NCBI RefSeq assembly: GCF_038630985.1
Contig: NZ_CP152049.1
Location: forward strand, 6,873,501 to 6,937,500
Direction: 5' to 3'
Source: Paenibacillus sp. FSL H8-0548
GTDB taxonomy: Bacteria; Bacillota; Bacilli; Paenibacillales; Paenibacillaceae
DNA: 64,000 nucleotides
A model generated the notes under the pieces. The model was not told where the DNA came from, did no database searches, and saw nothing but the letters and a program-made list of their open reading frames with translations. The translations under genes and the position numbers were made by a program. The first letter of the stretch is position 1. Each line of letters starts with the position of its first letter. Below, in pieces: positions 18,064-25,894 of the stretch.

Positions 18064-18378
18064 TCATGCTTCTGCAAAGATCAGGTCATATAGATGCCGC
18101 CATGTGGCCCACTGGAAGACGTCTTCCTCCGGCTGCTTGCCCACAACAACGTAACCAATATAAAGCCCCGCAGCAAGCATAATTAGCATGATGAGCGGTA
18201 CGATGCTCTTTCGCAAAAACCAAAGAAGCACCTTCACCCCTTTGGGCCGCCGCTTCTTCTTGGAGCCTCCGTCAGTCTTTGCACGACTAGCGCGCTTTTT
18301 CTTCTCGGGGCCTACCTCATCCGCTTGACTCCCGAATCCAATTGCTTCACGGTCGATTCGTTCATCGGCCATACTCAT
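18064..18378 (-). CDS. EpuA-like small membrane protein (annotated as RNA polymerase subunit beta family)
   Basis: A 104-residue protein with a charged, Lys/Arg-rich cytoplasmic half (residues 1-50, including KKKRASRAKT and KKKRRPKGVK) and one transmembrane helix (about 58-77, IVPLIMLIMLAAGLYIGYVVV), then a short outer tail ending IFAEA. It resembles the EpuA family, often labelled DNA-directed RNA polymerase subunit beta in databases; that label is misleading because no RpoB sequence is present. It lies 16 bp downstream of flhP and is probably co-transcribed. Its role is unknown. The start is ATG at 18378 after AGGATGATGTAA; a second ATG two codons later is possible. Confidence 0.75.
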   Translation of the reverse strand: MSMADERIDREAIGFGSQADEVGPEKKKRASRAKTDGGSKKKRRPKGVKVLLWFLRKSIVPLIMLIMLAAGLYIGYVVVGKQPEEDVFQWATWRHLYDLIFAEA

Positions 18379-18394
18379 TTACATCATCCTATCC

Positions 18395-19237
18395 TTATGC
18401 GCGCAGACCGTTCGTTAGGCTCATCATCGTATCACTTGACGATAACGCTCTAGCTGCCAATTGATAAGCTCGCTGCACATTAATAAGCTCAGTCATCTCA
18501 TCTGTCAACTGGACATTCGATTGCTCCAAGGAGCCTTGGCGCAATGAAATGAGATTATCTGAATCTGGTACAATTTGCTGTACCACATCGCCTGTATTAA
18601 TTCCGTTCGCAATAACAAATAGGTTATCAGAAACCGCAGTCAATGCCGCTGGGCGTGAGGCGTGCAGCAGCTTGATGCTTCCAAGCTCAATCGTGCGATT
18701 CGAGGAAACACCAAGAACCGTTCCGTCCGTATTCACTCGTAAACTATATCCTTGAGGCAATACAATATTACCCTCAATTACAGCTCCTGTATCAGCATTT
18801 CTAACGTTAGCGACAACCGGATAGCCATCTTCCGTTGCCAAAATCGTATCACCGTTTGCGCCGAGCGTCAACTGAAACGCGCCATTGCGCGTGTAAGCAC
18901 GAGTACCGGCACCATCTACCTCAACCTCGAAAAGGGCATTTCCTTCAATGGCAATATCCGTATCTTTATCTGTGCCTTGCAGCGGGCCTTGTGATAGATT
19001 GGGTTGAATAGCTGTCATTCTTGAGCCCCAGCCTTGATTAAAGTCCATAGGTGTAAGCCGGCCTGGCTGATCGAATGCCTCAGGCTGGCTTCTCAGATTA
19101 GTAAGAAGATCCTCGAAGGTTGCTTCCTTGCGTTTGTACCCTACCGTATTGATATTAGCAATATTATCCGCGAGCATATCCAGCTTCTGCTGAAGGCCGT
19201 TCATGGATACCATAGCATTAATCATCGAGCTGTTCAT
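18395..19237 (-). CDS. flhP: Flagellar hook-basal body protein FlhP
   Basis: Rod/hook-family protein of the flagellum, 280 residues. The N-terminal flg_bb_rod motif MVSMNGLQQKLDMLADNIANINTVGYKR and the C-terminal flg_bbr signature (INVQRAYQLAARALSSSDTMM) are both complete. These ends form the coiled-coil that packs into the distal rod; in Bacillus subtilis FlhO and FlhP contribute to rod completion. The ATG at 19237 is preceded by GGAGGTG. It lies 33 bp after flhO, matching the B. subtilis order mbl-flhO-flhP outside the main fla/che operon. Confidence 0.9.
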   Translation of the reverse strand: MNSSMINAMVSMNGLQQKLDMLADNIANINTVGYKRKEATFEDLLTNLRSQPEAFDQPGRLTPMDFNQGWGSRMTAIQPNLSQGPLQGTDKDTDIAIEGNALFEVEVDGAGTRAYTRNGAFQLTLGANGDTILATEDGYPVVANVRNADTGAVIEGNIVLPQGYSLRVNTDGTVLGVSSNRTIELGSIKLLHASRPAALTAVSDNLFVIANGINTGDVVQQIVPDSDNLISLRQGSLEQSNVQLTDEMTELINVQRAYQLAARALSSSDTMMSLTNGLRA

Positions 19238-19270
19238 TATTCGTACACCTCCGCTGCTTTAAGCCAAATG

Positions 19271-20134
19271 TTATATGCGACCGACGTCATTAACTGCCTT
19301 GCTTAAGCTTTGATCATAAAACTGGATCACCTTTTGATTCGCTTCATAAGCGCGGAGTGCGGACATCAGATCAACAGCCGCTTGGGCAGCATCAACATTC
19401 GATCGTTCCACATAGCCCTGTCTTACCTCGATCCGCTCATTTGGAGCGATAGCTACGACTTCGCGCTCATCCCCTGAAAAACGAAAGCTTCCGTTCCCTT
19501 CACGCACAAGAAGATTCGGGTTATCAATTCGACTAATGAGCAGTTGTACGCCTACATCCTGTCCATTTGCATCAATGAAGCGCTGGTTGTCTGTCAATAT
19601 CAGACTATCAAGTCCAACGCCAGCCGGCATTTGAATAGGCTGACCATTCGTGCCTAATACGTGCGTGCCATCACTGCCCATAAGGAAGCCTTCCTCAGTC
19701 AACGTAAACTTCCCGCTTCTGGTATACCGAACCTCGCCATTTTGATCCTGTATTGTAAAAAAGGCTTGCGGCTGGAACGTAATTTCACCATCATCGCTAA
19801 CATTTTTGCCGGATGCATCAAAAGCTAAACCATTCACTTCAATGTTGGAGACCAAAGCAAAATCAGACGAATGATTCGTCTGTGTCAAGTCGCCTTGCAG
19901 ATGAATAGATAAGCTTTCTTCTGCAAACACGCCATTCGTTAATTTGCCGATCTGAGTGAAATTCTCTTTGCCCGCTCCCGTCAAAGAAAGCATAACCTCA
20001 GGGAAAGAGCGGGTAACCGCATTGCTCTGTTTATAGCCTGGCGTATTTATATTTGAAATATTATTAGTTACCGTATCATGTCGGCGCTGCTGAGAAATCA
20101 TGCCCGAAGCTGCGGTATATAAACCTCTTAACAT
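19271..20134 (-). CDS. flhO: Flagellar hook-basal body protein FlhO
   Basis: FlgG-like rod/hook protein of 287 residues, paralogous to the next gene. The N-terminus, MLRGLYTAASGMISQQRRHD followed by TVTNNISNINTPGYKQ, is the flg_bb_rod motif. The C-terminus has the paired motif (AQAAVDLMSALRAYEANQKV). The start at 20134 was chosen because AAGGAGG (20143-20149) lies 8 nt upstream and the protein then begins exactly at the family N-terminus. A frame back to 20161 adds nine residues without a ribosome site. The 172-bp gap to mbl holds no other recognisable feature. Confidence 0.9.
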   Translation of the reverse strand: MLRGLYTAASGMISQQRRHDTVTNNISNINTPGYKQSNAVTRSFPEVMLSLTGAGKENFTQIGKLTNGVFAEESLSIHLQGDLTQTNHSSDFALVSNIEVNGLAFDASGKNVSDDGEITFQPQAFFTIQDQNGEVRYTRSGKFTLTEEGFLMGSDGTHVLGTNGQPIQMPAGVGLDSLILTDNQRFIDANGQDVGVQLLISRIDNPNLLVREGNGSFRFSGDEREVVAIAPNERIEVRQGYVERSNVDAAQAAVDLMSALRAYEANQKVIQFYDQSLSKAVNDVGRI

Positions 20135-20306
20135 CGTTATAACCTCCTTGGCCGCTTTCAATCCAACTTCCTATCTATGTTATCGGTTGAAAGCAAGGCT
20201 GGCTGAATAGCTTGACCCTGCGACCTATGACCCATTTACGCCTCGGCTACGCCCCCCTAAGGCTCCCTACCCGCGCATATGAGGTTATACTAGGCCGCTG
20301 CTGCCC

Positions 20307-21299
20307 TTACTTTTTCCCAAGCTTGTCCAAGTTATCAAGAAGGATGCCTGTGCCTTTAACCACGCAGTGCATAGGATTGTCTGCTATAAGCACAGGTACC
20401 TTAAGCTCATCAGCGAGAAGCGAATCAAGACCGTCTAGCAAAGCTCCCCCGCCTGTCAGAATAACACCGCGGTCAATGATATCCGCCGAAAGCTCCGGCG
20501 GTGTACGCTCCAGCACCGACTTAGCAGCAGAGACGATGGACATAATCGGATCCCATAGCGCCTCGCGTATTTCTCCAGAACGAATCGTCAGCGTTAGAGG
20601 CAGCCCAGTTACCATGTCACGCCCACGGATGTCCATCTCTTTCTGCTGGCCGTTCCCGAGAACGGTACCGATCTTGATTTTTATATCCTCACTCGTTCTT
20701 TCACCGATTAGAAGCTTGTATTTGTTTTTGATAAATTTCATGATAGCATCATCAAATTTATCGCCTGCAACCTTAATAGAAGAGGCCGTAACAACGTCGC
20801 CCATAGAAAGAACGGCTACGTCTGTTGTGCCTCCACCAATATCTACGACCATATTGCCGCTGGGCTGGAAAATATCCATTCCAGCCCCGATTGCGGCAGC
20901 CTTCGGCTCATCCTCAAGAAAAACTTCCTTAGCACCGCTGCGCTCAGCGGCCTCACGAATAGCTTTCTGCTCCACGGATGTGATGTTCGTAGGTGCGCAA
21001 ATAAGAATACGGGGACGGCTAAACCATTTCCGTCCCTCGACACGGTCAATAAATGCTTTTAACATAATTTCTGTAATTTCAAAATCAGCAATGACACCAT
21101 CGCGCAGCGGGCGAATCGCTATAATATTGCCAGGCGTTCGTCCCACCATGCGATGCGCTTCTTCGCCAACCGCAAGCACGCGCTTCGTATCGCTTTCAAT
21201 CGCTACAACTGACGGTTCATCAAGCACAACGCCTTTTCCTTTTACATGAATGGAAACATTTGCTGTACCAAGATCTATCCCGATATCCTTGCTCAACAT
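20307..21299 (-). CDS. mbl: MreB-like cell-shape protein Mbl
   Basis: Actin-family ATPase that forms membrane-associated filaments directing lateral wall synthesis. 330 residues, matching Bacillus subtilis Mbl (333). The phosphate-1 loop IGIDLGTANVSIHV is at the N-terminus, followed by phosphate-2 VVDIGGGTTDVAV and the adenosine motif GVILTGGGALLDGLD. The start at 21299 (MLSKDIGI) gives the family N-terminus; the frame extending to 21452 would overlap spoIIID and lacks a ribosome site. It is directly downstream of spoIIID, the same pair as in B. subtilis. Identity as Mbl rather than MreB rests on this synteny. Confidence 0.95.
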   Translation of the reverse strand: MLSKDIGIDLGTANVSIHVKGKGVVLDEPSVVAIESDTKRVLAVGEEAHRMVGRTPGNIIAIRPLRDGVIADFEITEIMLKAFIDRVEGRKWFSRPRILICAPTNITSVEQKAIREAAERSGAKEVFLEDEPKAAAIGAGMDIFQPSGNMVVDIGGGTTDVAVLSMGDVVTASSIKVAGDKFDDAIMKFIKNKYKLLIGERTSEDIKIKIGTVLGNGQQKEMDIRGRDMVTGLPLTLTIRSGEIREALWDPIMSIVSAAKSVLERTPPELSADIIDRGVILTGGGALLDGLDSLLADELKVPVLIADNPMHCVVKGTGILLDNLDKLGKK

Positions 21300-21423
21300 A
21301 AGGCTTAAGTCCCCCAACGAATAATAATTACAAAACGTACATTTGGTTCCCTTGACACAGAAACCGTTCACGTTCATTATTCGCCAAATAAGACAAAATT
21401 CCTCTATATTTCGTGAAAAAACT

Positions 21424-21711
21424 TCATAGCTTGCCTGCTGCCTGCACTTCACGCTTTTTCGTGCTCGTTTTCTTGTATTTAATCTTGGTCGCTTCTCCTC
21501 CCCTCAGGTGACGAATCGATTTGTGGTATTCGAGAATGTTCTTAACCTGATCAGCCAAATCAGGGTTTATTTCAGGAAGCCGCTCAGTCAAGTCCTTGTG
21601 CACCGTGCTTTTGGATACACCGAACTCTTTGGCAATCGTTCGCACCGTATGTTTTGTCTCCACGATACAGCGGCCTATCTTAATGGTTCGTTCCTTGATG
21701 TAATCGTGCAC
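21424..21711 (-). CDS. spoIIID: Sporulation transcription factor SpoIIID
   Basis: Small DNA-binding regulator of the mother cell, 95 residues. It acts between sigma-E and sigma-K, repressing many early sigma-E genes and activating late ones. A helix-turn-helix is evident (TVRTIAKEFGVSKSTVHKDL), followed by a basic C-terminal helix (EYHKSIRHLRGG and KIKYKKTSTKKR), both required for DNA binding in the family. The start is GTG at 21711 with GGGAGG (21719-21724) 7 nt upstream. A near-consensus sigma-E promoter lies upstream. Confidence 0.96.
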   Translation of the reverse strand: MHDYIKERTIKIGRCIVETKHTVRTIAKEFGVSKSTVHKDLTERLPEINPDLADQVKNILEYHKSIRHLRGGEATKIKYKKTSTKKREVQAAGKL

Positions 21712-21744
21712 GTTCCCGCCTCCCTACTCGAGATAGTTTGGTAC

Positions 21745-21772
21745 ATTATATGAGTAGGTCGGGTATATATTC
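21745..21772 (-). promoter_or_regulatory. Sigma-E promoter of spoIIID
   Basis: On the minus strand GAATATA (21766-21772), a 13-nt spacer and CATATAAT (21745-21752) lie about 33 nt upstream of the spoIIID start. They match the sigma-E consensus (approximately kmATATT and CATACAAT). spoIIID is a sigma-E gene in Bacillus subtilis, which supports the reading. Confidence 0.65.
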
Positions 21773-21819
21773 TTTATGGTCAAGCCTGACAGGCCTTAAT
21801 GTGAAAAAATTTTCATAAA

Positions 21820-21854
21820 AACGTAAAACAGGCAGGGAATTAACCCCTGCCTGT
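21820..21854 (-). terminator. Terminator after spoIIQ
   Basis: ACAGGCAGGG (21828-21837) and CCCTGCCTGT (21845-21854) form a perfect 10-bp stem. On the minus strand it is followed by TTTTACGTTTTT. It lies 48 bp after the spoIIQ stop. Confidence 0.8.
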
Positions 21855-21902
21855 ACGTCTTTAGTCCTATTTTTCTGAAAAGGTGCTTCCCTGCATCAAC
21901 GA

Positions 21903-22640
21903 CTACTCCACGATCAGATCGTTTGGATTAACCGCCTTGCCGTTATTGCGTGTTTCATAATGAAGGTGGATGCCCAAATCGCGTTCAAGATCATTGCGGC
22001 CTGCTTTGGCAATGACGGTACCTTGCGTGACATCGTCGCCTTCTTCAACCGCAACCTCCGTTACGCTTTGATACACGGTCACAAGGTCACCAGCATGCGT
22101 AATTTCGATGACATTGCCATTGGTCGGATGCTTCTCAACATAGGTTACTTTGCCCGATAGCGCAGCAAGCACGTCGAAGGTGTTTCCATCCGGGTCAATA
22201 AAATCGATACCCATATGCGGCGAGAAGGTATTTCCAGTTTGAACTACTGCCGCTTCCCGTTCTGCATCAGTCGCTTTATCATCGTAGAATGGAAGCAGCA
22301 CCTGCATTGCGGCTTTGTTAACGAGCGGCCACTGCATCAACTCATCACCAACAACAATCTCTGCTGCATCAACTTCTTCGCCTTCAGCTGCAATATTACC
22401 TTCTTGTGAAACTTCAGTAGGATCGACTTTTCCTGTTGTTGGAGTATTCTGATCCGCCCCCTGATAGATCCACATTAAGGTTACGATAATTGCTGCCGCG
22501 GCCATGAAGATTGCTGGAGATACCCATCGCTTTGCAAAAAGGTTCTTCCATCCACTGCTAGATTTGGCGGCAGACGTTCCTCCCAGAACAGTTTTGGGAG
22601 TTTCTTCTGGTTTTTGCTTCGGTTTGTTTTGATCATTCAT
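21903..22640 (-). CDS. spoIIQ: Stage II sporulation protein Q (LytM/M23 domain)
   Basis: Forespore membrane protein that interacts with mother-cell SpoIIIAH during engulfment. 245 residues: short cytoplasmic N-terminus, one transmembrane helix (about 41-59), a variable linker, and a LytM/M23 domain (about 130-245). The zinc ligands of active M23 enzymes are present as H142-x3-D146 and H225-L-H227. The usual YxHL motif, which supplies the other catalytic His, reads YQSV. The ATG at 22640 has GAGGTGAT upstream. A sigma-F type promoter precedes it, as expected for a forespore gene. It follows spoIID as in Bacillus. Confidence 0.93.
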   Translation of the reverse strand: MNDQNKPKQKPEETPKTVLGGTSAAKSSSGWKNLFAKRWVSPAIFMAAAAIIVTLMWIYQGADQNTPTTGKVDPTEVSQEGNIAAEGEEVDAAEIVVGDELMQWPLVNKAAMQVLLPFYDDKATDAEREAAVVQTGNTFSPHMGIDFIDPDGNTFDVLAALSGKVTYVEKHPTNGNVIEITHAGDLVTVYQSVTEVAVEEGDDVTQGTVIAKAGRNDLERDLGIHLHYETRNNGKAVNPNDLIVE

Positions 22641-22659
22641 TTTCTATCACCTCACTAGC

Positions 22660-22688
22660 CATTGTTGCCAGATCTGCTAGGTTTATAC
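22660..22688 (-). promoter_or_regulatory. Sigma-F promoter of spoIIQ
   Basis: On the minus strand GTATA (22684-22688), a 14-nt spacer and GGCAACAATG (22660-22669) match the sigma-F consensus (GywTA and GgnnAnAnTw) closely. They end 20 nt before the spoIIQ start. spoIIQ is sigma-F dependent in Bacillus subtilis. Confidence 0.6.
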
Positions 22689-22722
22689 GTGAGGATGATA
22701 TGAAATATTGAAAGAGTTTGAG

Positions 22723-23886
22723 TTATGAGCGGCTAGCGATCTGTTTTGAAAGCTTTGAAGCTTGCTCTACCTGAACGCTAGAATAATAATGGGACAATAT
22801 TTCCTCCGCGCTAGCCCCTGACTGAGCCATCCCATTGGCGCCCCATTGGCTCATCCCGACACCATGACCGTAACCGTAGGTTGTAATCGAAATCGTGTTC
22901 CCCTTGATGCTCCATGTGAATTGAGAGGAAGCTAGACTCAGCTTTTCTCTTACCTCTCTCCCTGTGAAGCTCGTTCCTGCTATCATCATTTTACTAATGC
23001 GATTGCCTTCTGTTTTCTCTACGATGCGAATCGATGATTTGGCAGATCCTTTACTCGCAACTCCAAGCTTGCTATAGAACTCATTAAGAGACAGCTTCAC
23101 GGTCTCTTTATATCTTGGCGAGATAGACTTATCCCATGGACTCTCTACACTGCGCAAATAAGGAATCTCCTGCAGCCAATAATCCTCTGAGTTTTCCGTA
23201 TACCCATTGCTTGTTGAGAAGAAGACAGCCTCAATCGGTTCACCCTTATACGTAATGATCTTCCCTCTCGTCTGTGCGATCGCTTCATCCAGCTTGTTCA
23301 TATTCGACTTCTGTTCATTGCCATCCCATTTGACGGCAAGCCCTTGTACCGAAATATAAACCTGATGCTCGGTGGTATCCGTCACATCTGCATCTTTAAC
23401 AGGCATCCCAACATCATTGCCTTGAACGATTCTTCGAATGATATAAGTACGCGCCGCAATCGCCTGCGCCTTAAGTGCCTCCAGCTCGAAGCTGACTGGC
23501 ATTTCCGCTGCTACCACACCTCGAACATAGGTTTCTAGCGGCACGCTCTCCACACGCTTTTCCTCTGTCACATAAACACGTACGAGAAGCTGATCAACTA
23601 TAGTCGGTTTTTCCGTTAGCGTTTCTTGATCGGAGCTCGGCCTTGAGCTCTGCTGCGCATTAGACTTCTGAGTGTTAGACCGCCCCCCTTCGGCGCTGTC
23701 CTTCACCAAAGGCGCAGACACCGTATCGGAGCGAGCCTGTACATGCTGAAGCTCGTTCAGCGAAAGCCTCACTAGCAGCATTGACGCACCCAGCATAGCA
23801 CCAACAGCAAACCATGCCATCCAGCGGCTTGTCCTGAGATTATGAAGCATAGAAACTATTGAAAACTTCCCTATCCCTCTTTTCAT
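22723..23886 (-). CDS. spoIID: Stage II sporulation protein D (lytic transglycosylase)
   Basis: Mother-cell membrane lytic transglycosylase of the SpoIID-SpoIIM-SpoIIP engulfment machine, cleaving glycan strands whose stem peptides SpoIIP has removed. 387 residues: one N-terminal transmembrane helix (about 23-41), a low-complexity linker, then the SpoIID domain. That domain contains VVAAEMP with the expected catalytic Glu128, ALKAQAIAARTY, and the C-terminal GYGHGVGMSQWGANGMA motif. The start at 23886 was chosen because GGAAGGAGAG sits just upstream; the frame to 23913 adds nine residues with no ribosome site. No clear sigma-E promoter was found in the 114-bp gap to the ABC permease. Confidence 0.94.
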   Translation of the reverse strand: MKRGIGKFSIVSMLHNLRTSRWMAWFAVGAMLGASMLLVRLSLNELQHVQARSDTVSAPLVKDSAEGGRSNTQKSNAQQSSRPSSDQETLTEKPTIVDQLLVRVYVTEEKRVESVPLETYVRGVVAAEMPVSFELEALKAQAIAARTYIIRRIVQGNDVGMPVKDADVTDTTEHQVYISVQGLAVKWDGNEQKSNMNKLDEAIAQTRGKIITYKGEPIEAVFFSTSNGYTENSEDYWLQEIPYLRSVESPWDKSISPRYKETVKLSLNEFYSKLGVASKGSAKSSIRIVEKTEGNRISKMMIAGTSFTGREVREKLSLASSQFTWSIKGNTISITTYGYGHGVGMSQWGANGMAQSGASAEEILSHYYSSVQVEQASKLSKQIASRS

Positions 23887-24000
23887 GAGCTCTCCTTCCA
23901 TCTTGGACGGCAAGAGCGAGCAGCCGCAGCCCCTCTCTCTTAAACCGATCTTGATGGTTCAGTCTATGAGCTGAAATAATAGGGTAGAACCGTTTCATGG

Positions 24001-25191
24001 CTAATCGTGGCGAAGAGCGTCAACAGGACGCAGACCAGCTGCTTTATTCGCAGGCAAATAACCGAACACAACACCAACAAAAGCAGAGAATGCAAAGGCC
24101 AGCATAACCGTATCTATTGGAACCTCGGTTTCCGTTTGCATAACCATACCAATAATAAACGAGGCGGCGTAACCAAGTCCGATTCCAAGTGCGCCTCCCA
24201 AACCGCTGATGCAAACCGCCTCTACTAAAAACTGAAACAGAATGTCCCGCTTCTTGGCACCTAATGATTTGCGAATCCCAATCTCGCGGGTGCGTTCCGT
24301 AACCGATACAAGCATAATATTCATAATGCCTATCCCACCTACAATAAGAGAAATAATCGCCACATAGATTAGCTGTCTGTTCATCGTTTCATTAACTGAA
24401 TTCAATGTCTTCATAGCTTCCTCTTGATTAAGCACACGGTAAGAGTTTTCATTGCCGCGAAATTTCTCATAGAGAACCGCTTCAACCGCTGTAACGGTAG
24501 AAGCCATCAGCTTTGTGTCCGATACAATCAAGTTAATAGTAGAAACGCCGCTCGTTTGAAATATTTTTTGAGCTGTCGAGACCGGAATTAATATTTTCTC
24601 ATCATTTGATCCCGTGAGAGAGCTGCCTTGCGATTCAAGCAATCCGACTATGGTGAACATATAACCGTTAATCGTTATCTTCTTGCCCACCGCGGCAGCA
24701 GGATCAACGCCTTCATCCTCAAACAGATCTGCTGCGGTAGCCACCCCGAGGAGCGCAACCTTCGTATTGTTATGAATATCTGGAGAAGCGATATATCTTC
24801 CATCTTGCACGGGAAATGCCTTCACATCTTCATATGCAGTCGTAATTCCTTCTACGGTGACCGATACTTGCGTTTTTCCGTATTTCGCATAGCCCGTCGT
24901 GCTCGTCACCGGAGCTACTCCTGCTACATTCGCAATCTCACCAAGCTCATTAGCTTCGTCCACAGAAAGCGTCGTTACTGTTCCGCGTCCCACTATGGTA
25001 ACCGACAGCGAATTCGGGCTCCCTAGAGACGAGACCTGCTTGGCTACTTCGTTAGAGGATGCCTTACCCATAGCTACAAGTGCAATTACCGTTGCAACAC
25101 CAATCAAAATGCCGAGCATAGATAGAACAGTTCTAAGCTTGTTGGACAAGACGCTTTTCACTGCCATCTTGAGCCCCTGCGTAAGCTTCAT
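24001..25191 (-). CDS. MacB-type ABC transporter permease
   Basis: Membrane subunit of a MacB/FtsX-fold exporter, 396 residues. TM1 is at about 19-40 (LSMLGILIGVATVIALVAMG). A large extracytoplasmic MacB_PCD domain covers about 45-265. Three C-terminal helices sit in the FtsX domain, with the typical GGIGIMNIMLVSVTERTREIG and SLGAKKRDI phrases. The start at 25191 follows AAGGAGGG; the first 59 bp overlap the end of the ATPase gene, showing translational coupling. With the adaptor and ATPase it forms a complete three-gene exporter. Known systems of this type export peptides, antimicrobials or heavy-metal/drug stressors; the substrate here cannot be told. Confidence 0.92.
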   Translation of the reverse strand: MKLTQGLKMAVKSVLSNKLRTVLSMLGILIGVATVIALVAMGKASSNEVAKQVSSLGSPNSLSVTIVGRGTVTTLSVDEANELGEIANVAGVAPVTSTTGYAKYGKTQVSVTVEGITTAYEDVKAFPVQDGRYIASPDIHNNTKVALLGVATAADLFEDEGVDPAAAVGKKITINGYMFTIVGLLESQGSSLTGSNDEKILIPVSTAQKIFQTSGVSTINLIVSDTKLMASTVTAVEAVLYEKFRGNENSYRVLNQEEAMKTLNSVNETMNRQLIYVAIISLIVGGIGIMNIMLVSVTERTREIGIRKSLGAKKRDILFQFLVEAVCISGLGGALGIGLGYAASFIIGMVMQTETEVPIDTVMLAFAFSAFVGVVFGYLPANKAAGLRPVDALRHD

Positions 25192-25894
25192 CGCTGTCCC
25201 TCCTTTCACGCTCCGTCAGCACGCCATCCCGTATAATAACGGTACGTCTGGCACGCTTCGCTACCTCCATATCATGCGTAATCAGGACAATCGTCTGTCC
25301 GGCTTGGTTGAGCTCCTCCATCATGCTGAGTACCTCCATGCCAGTCTTGGAATCCAGCGCTCCTGTCGGTTCATCAGCGAGCAGCATCGGCGGATTCGTC
25401 GCAAGCGCGCGGGCGATAGCTACACGCTGCTGTTGTCCGCCTGAGAGTTCATTCTGACGGTGGTGCATACGATCTCCGAGCCCTACCCGCTCAAGCGCCT
25501 CCATCGCCCGCCGCTTCCTCTCTTTGCCCGGCAATCCCCGGTAAATAAGCGGCAGCTCGCAGTTCTCAAGCGCCGTAAGCTTAGGAAGCAAATGATACCC
25601 TTGAAAAATAAACCCGATTTTCTTATTGCGCATTTCTGTTAGCTTATTATCACTCTGCCCCGTCACCTCAAGCCCTTCAAGCTTGTAGCTGCCCACGCTT
25701 GGCAAGTCAAGACAGCCTATAATATTCATTAGCGTCGATTTGCCCGATCCTGATGGGCCGACAATTGCAAGAAAATCACCATGAGCAACCTTTAGTGAAA
25801 CCTCGTGCAAAACCGTTGTTTTCTCGCGCGCCATCGTATATGACTTCGAAATATTGACCATCTCGATCAAAGGAACATAAGGTGCATTGCTCAT
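25133..25894 (-). CDS. MacB/LolD-type ABC transporter ATPase
   Basis: Cytoplasmic ATP-binding subunit of the exporter, 253 residues. All nucleotide-binding motifs are intact: Walker A GPSGSGKST (46-54), Q-loop Gln98, signature LSGGQQQ (150-156), Walker B MLLADEP (170-176), and H-loop His in ITHDM. FIFQGYHLLPKLTALEN is typical of the MacB/LolD branch. The C-terminal ~30 residues are charged and extend past the family core, overlapping the permease start. The ATG at 25894 overlaps the adaptor stop as ATGA. Confidence 0.95.
   Translation of the reverse strand: MSNAPYVPLIEMVNISKSYTMAREKTTVLHEVSLKVAHGDFLAIVGPSGSGKSTLMNIIGCLDLPSVGSYKLEGLEVTGQSDNKLTEMRNKKIGFIFQGYHLLPKLTALENCELPLIYRGLPGKERKRRAMEALERVGLGDRMHHRQNELSGGQQQRVAIARALATNPPMLLADEPTGALDSKTGMEVLSMMEELNQAGQTIVLITHDMEVAKRARRTVIIRDGVLTERERRDSDEAYAGAQDGSEKRLVQQA

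Noticed and set aside
18064..18378. RNA polymerase beta subunit
   Set aside because: The family name used in databases is misleading; the protein is a 104-residue single-helix membrane protein with no RpoB sequence.
20212..21249. Long plus-strand open frame (345 codons) opposite mbl
   Set aside because: It is the antisense shadow of a strongly conserved gene; its product is Ser/Pro/Thr-rich, with no family resemblance or ribosome site.
21399..21412. Fifth copy of the terminator-associated motif between spoIIID and mbl
   Set aside because: TTCCTCTATATTTC matches only the inner part, has no hairpin next to it and could be chance in AT-rich DNA.
21300..21452. Longer N-terminus for Mbl
   Set aside because: It overlaps spoIIID and adds 51 residues not found in the family; the MLSKDIGIDLG start fits Mbl length.
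21784..21794. GCCTG-A-CAGGC inverted repeat upstream of spoIIID
   Set aside because: Only 5 bp per arm and outside the promoter core; too short to call an operator.
23887..24000. Sigma-E promoter upstream of spoIID
   Set aside because: CATAGACT resembles the -10 element, but no -35 box lies at proper spacing.
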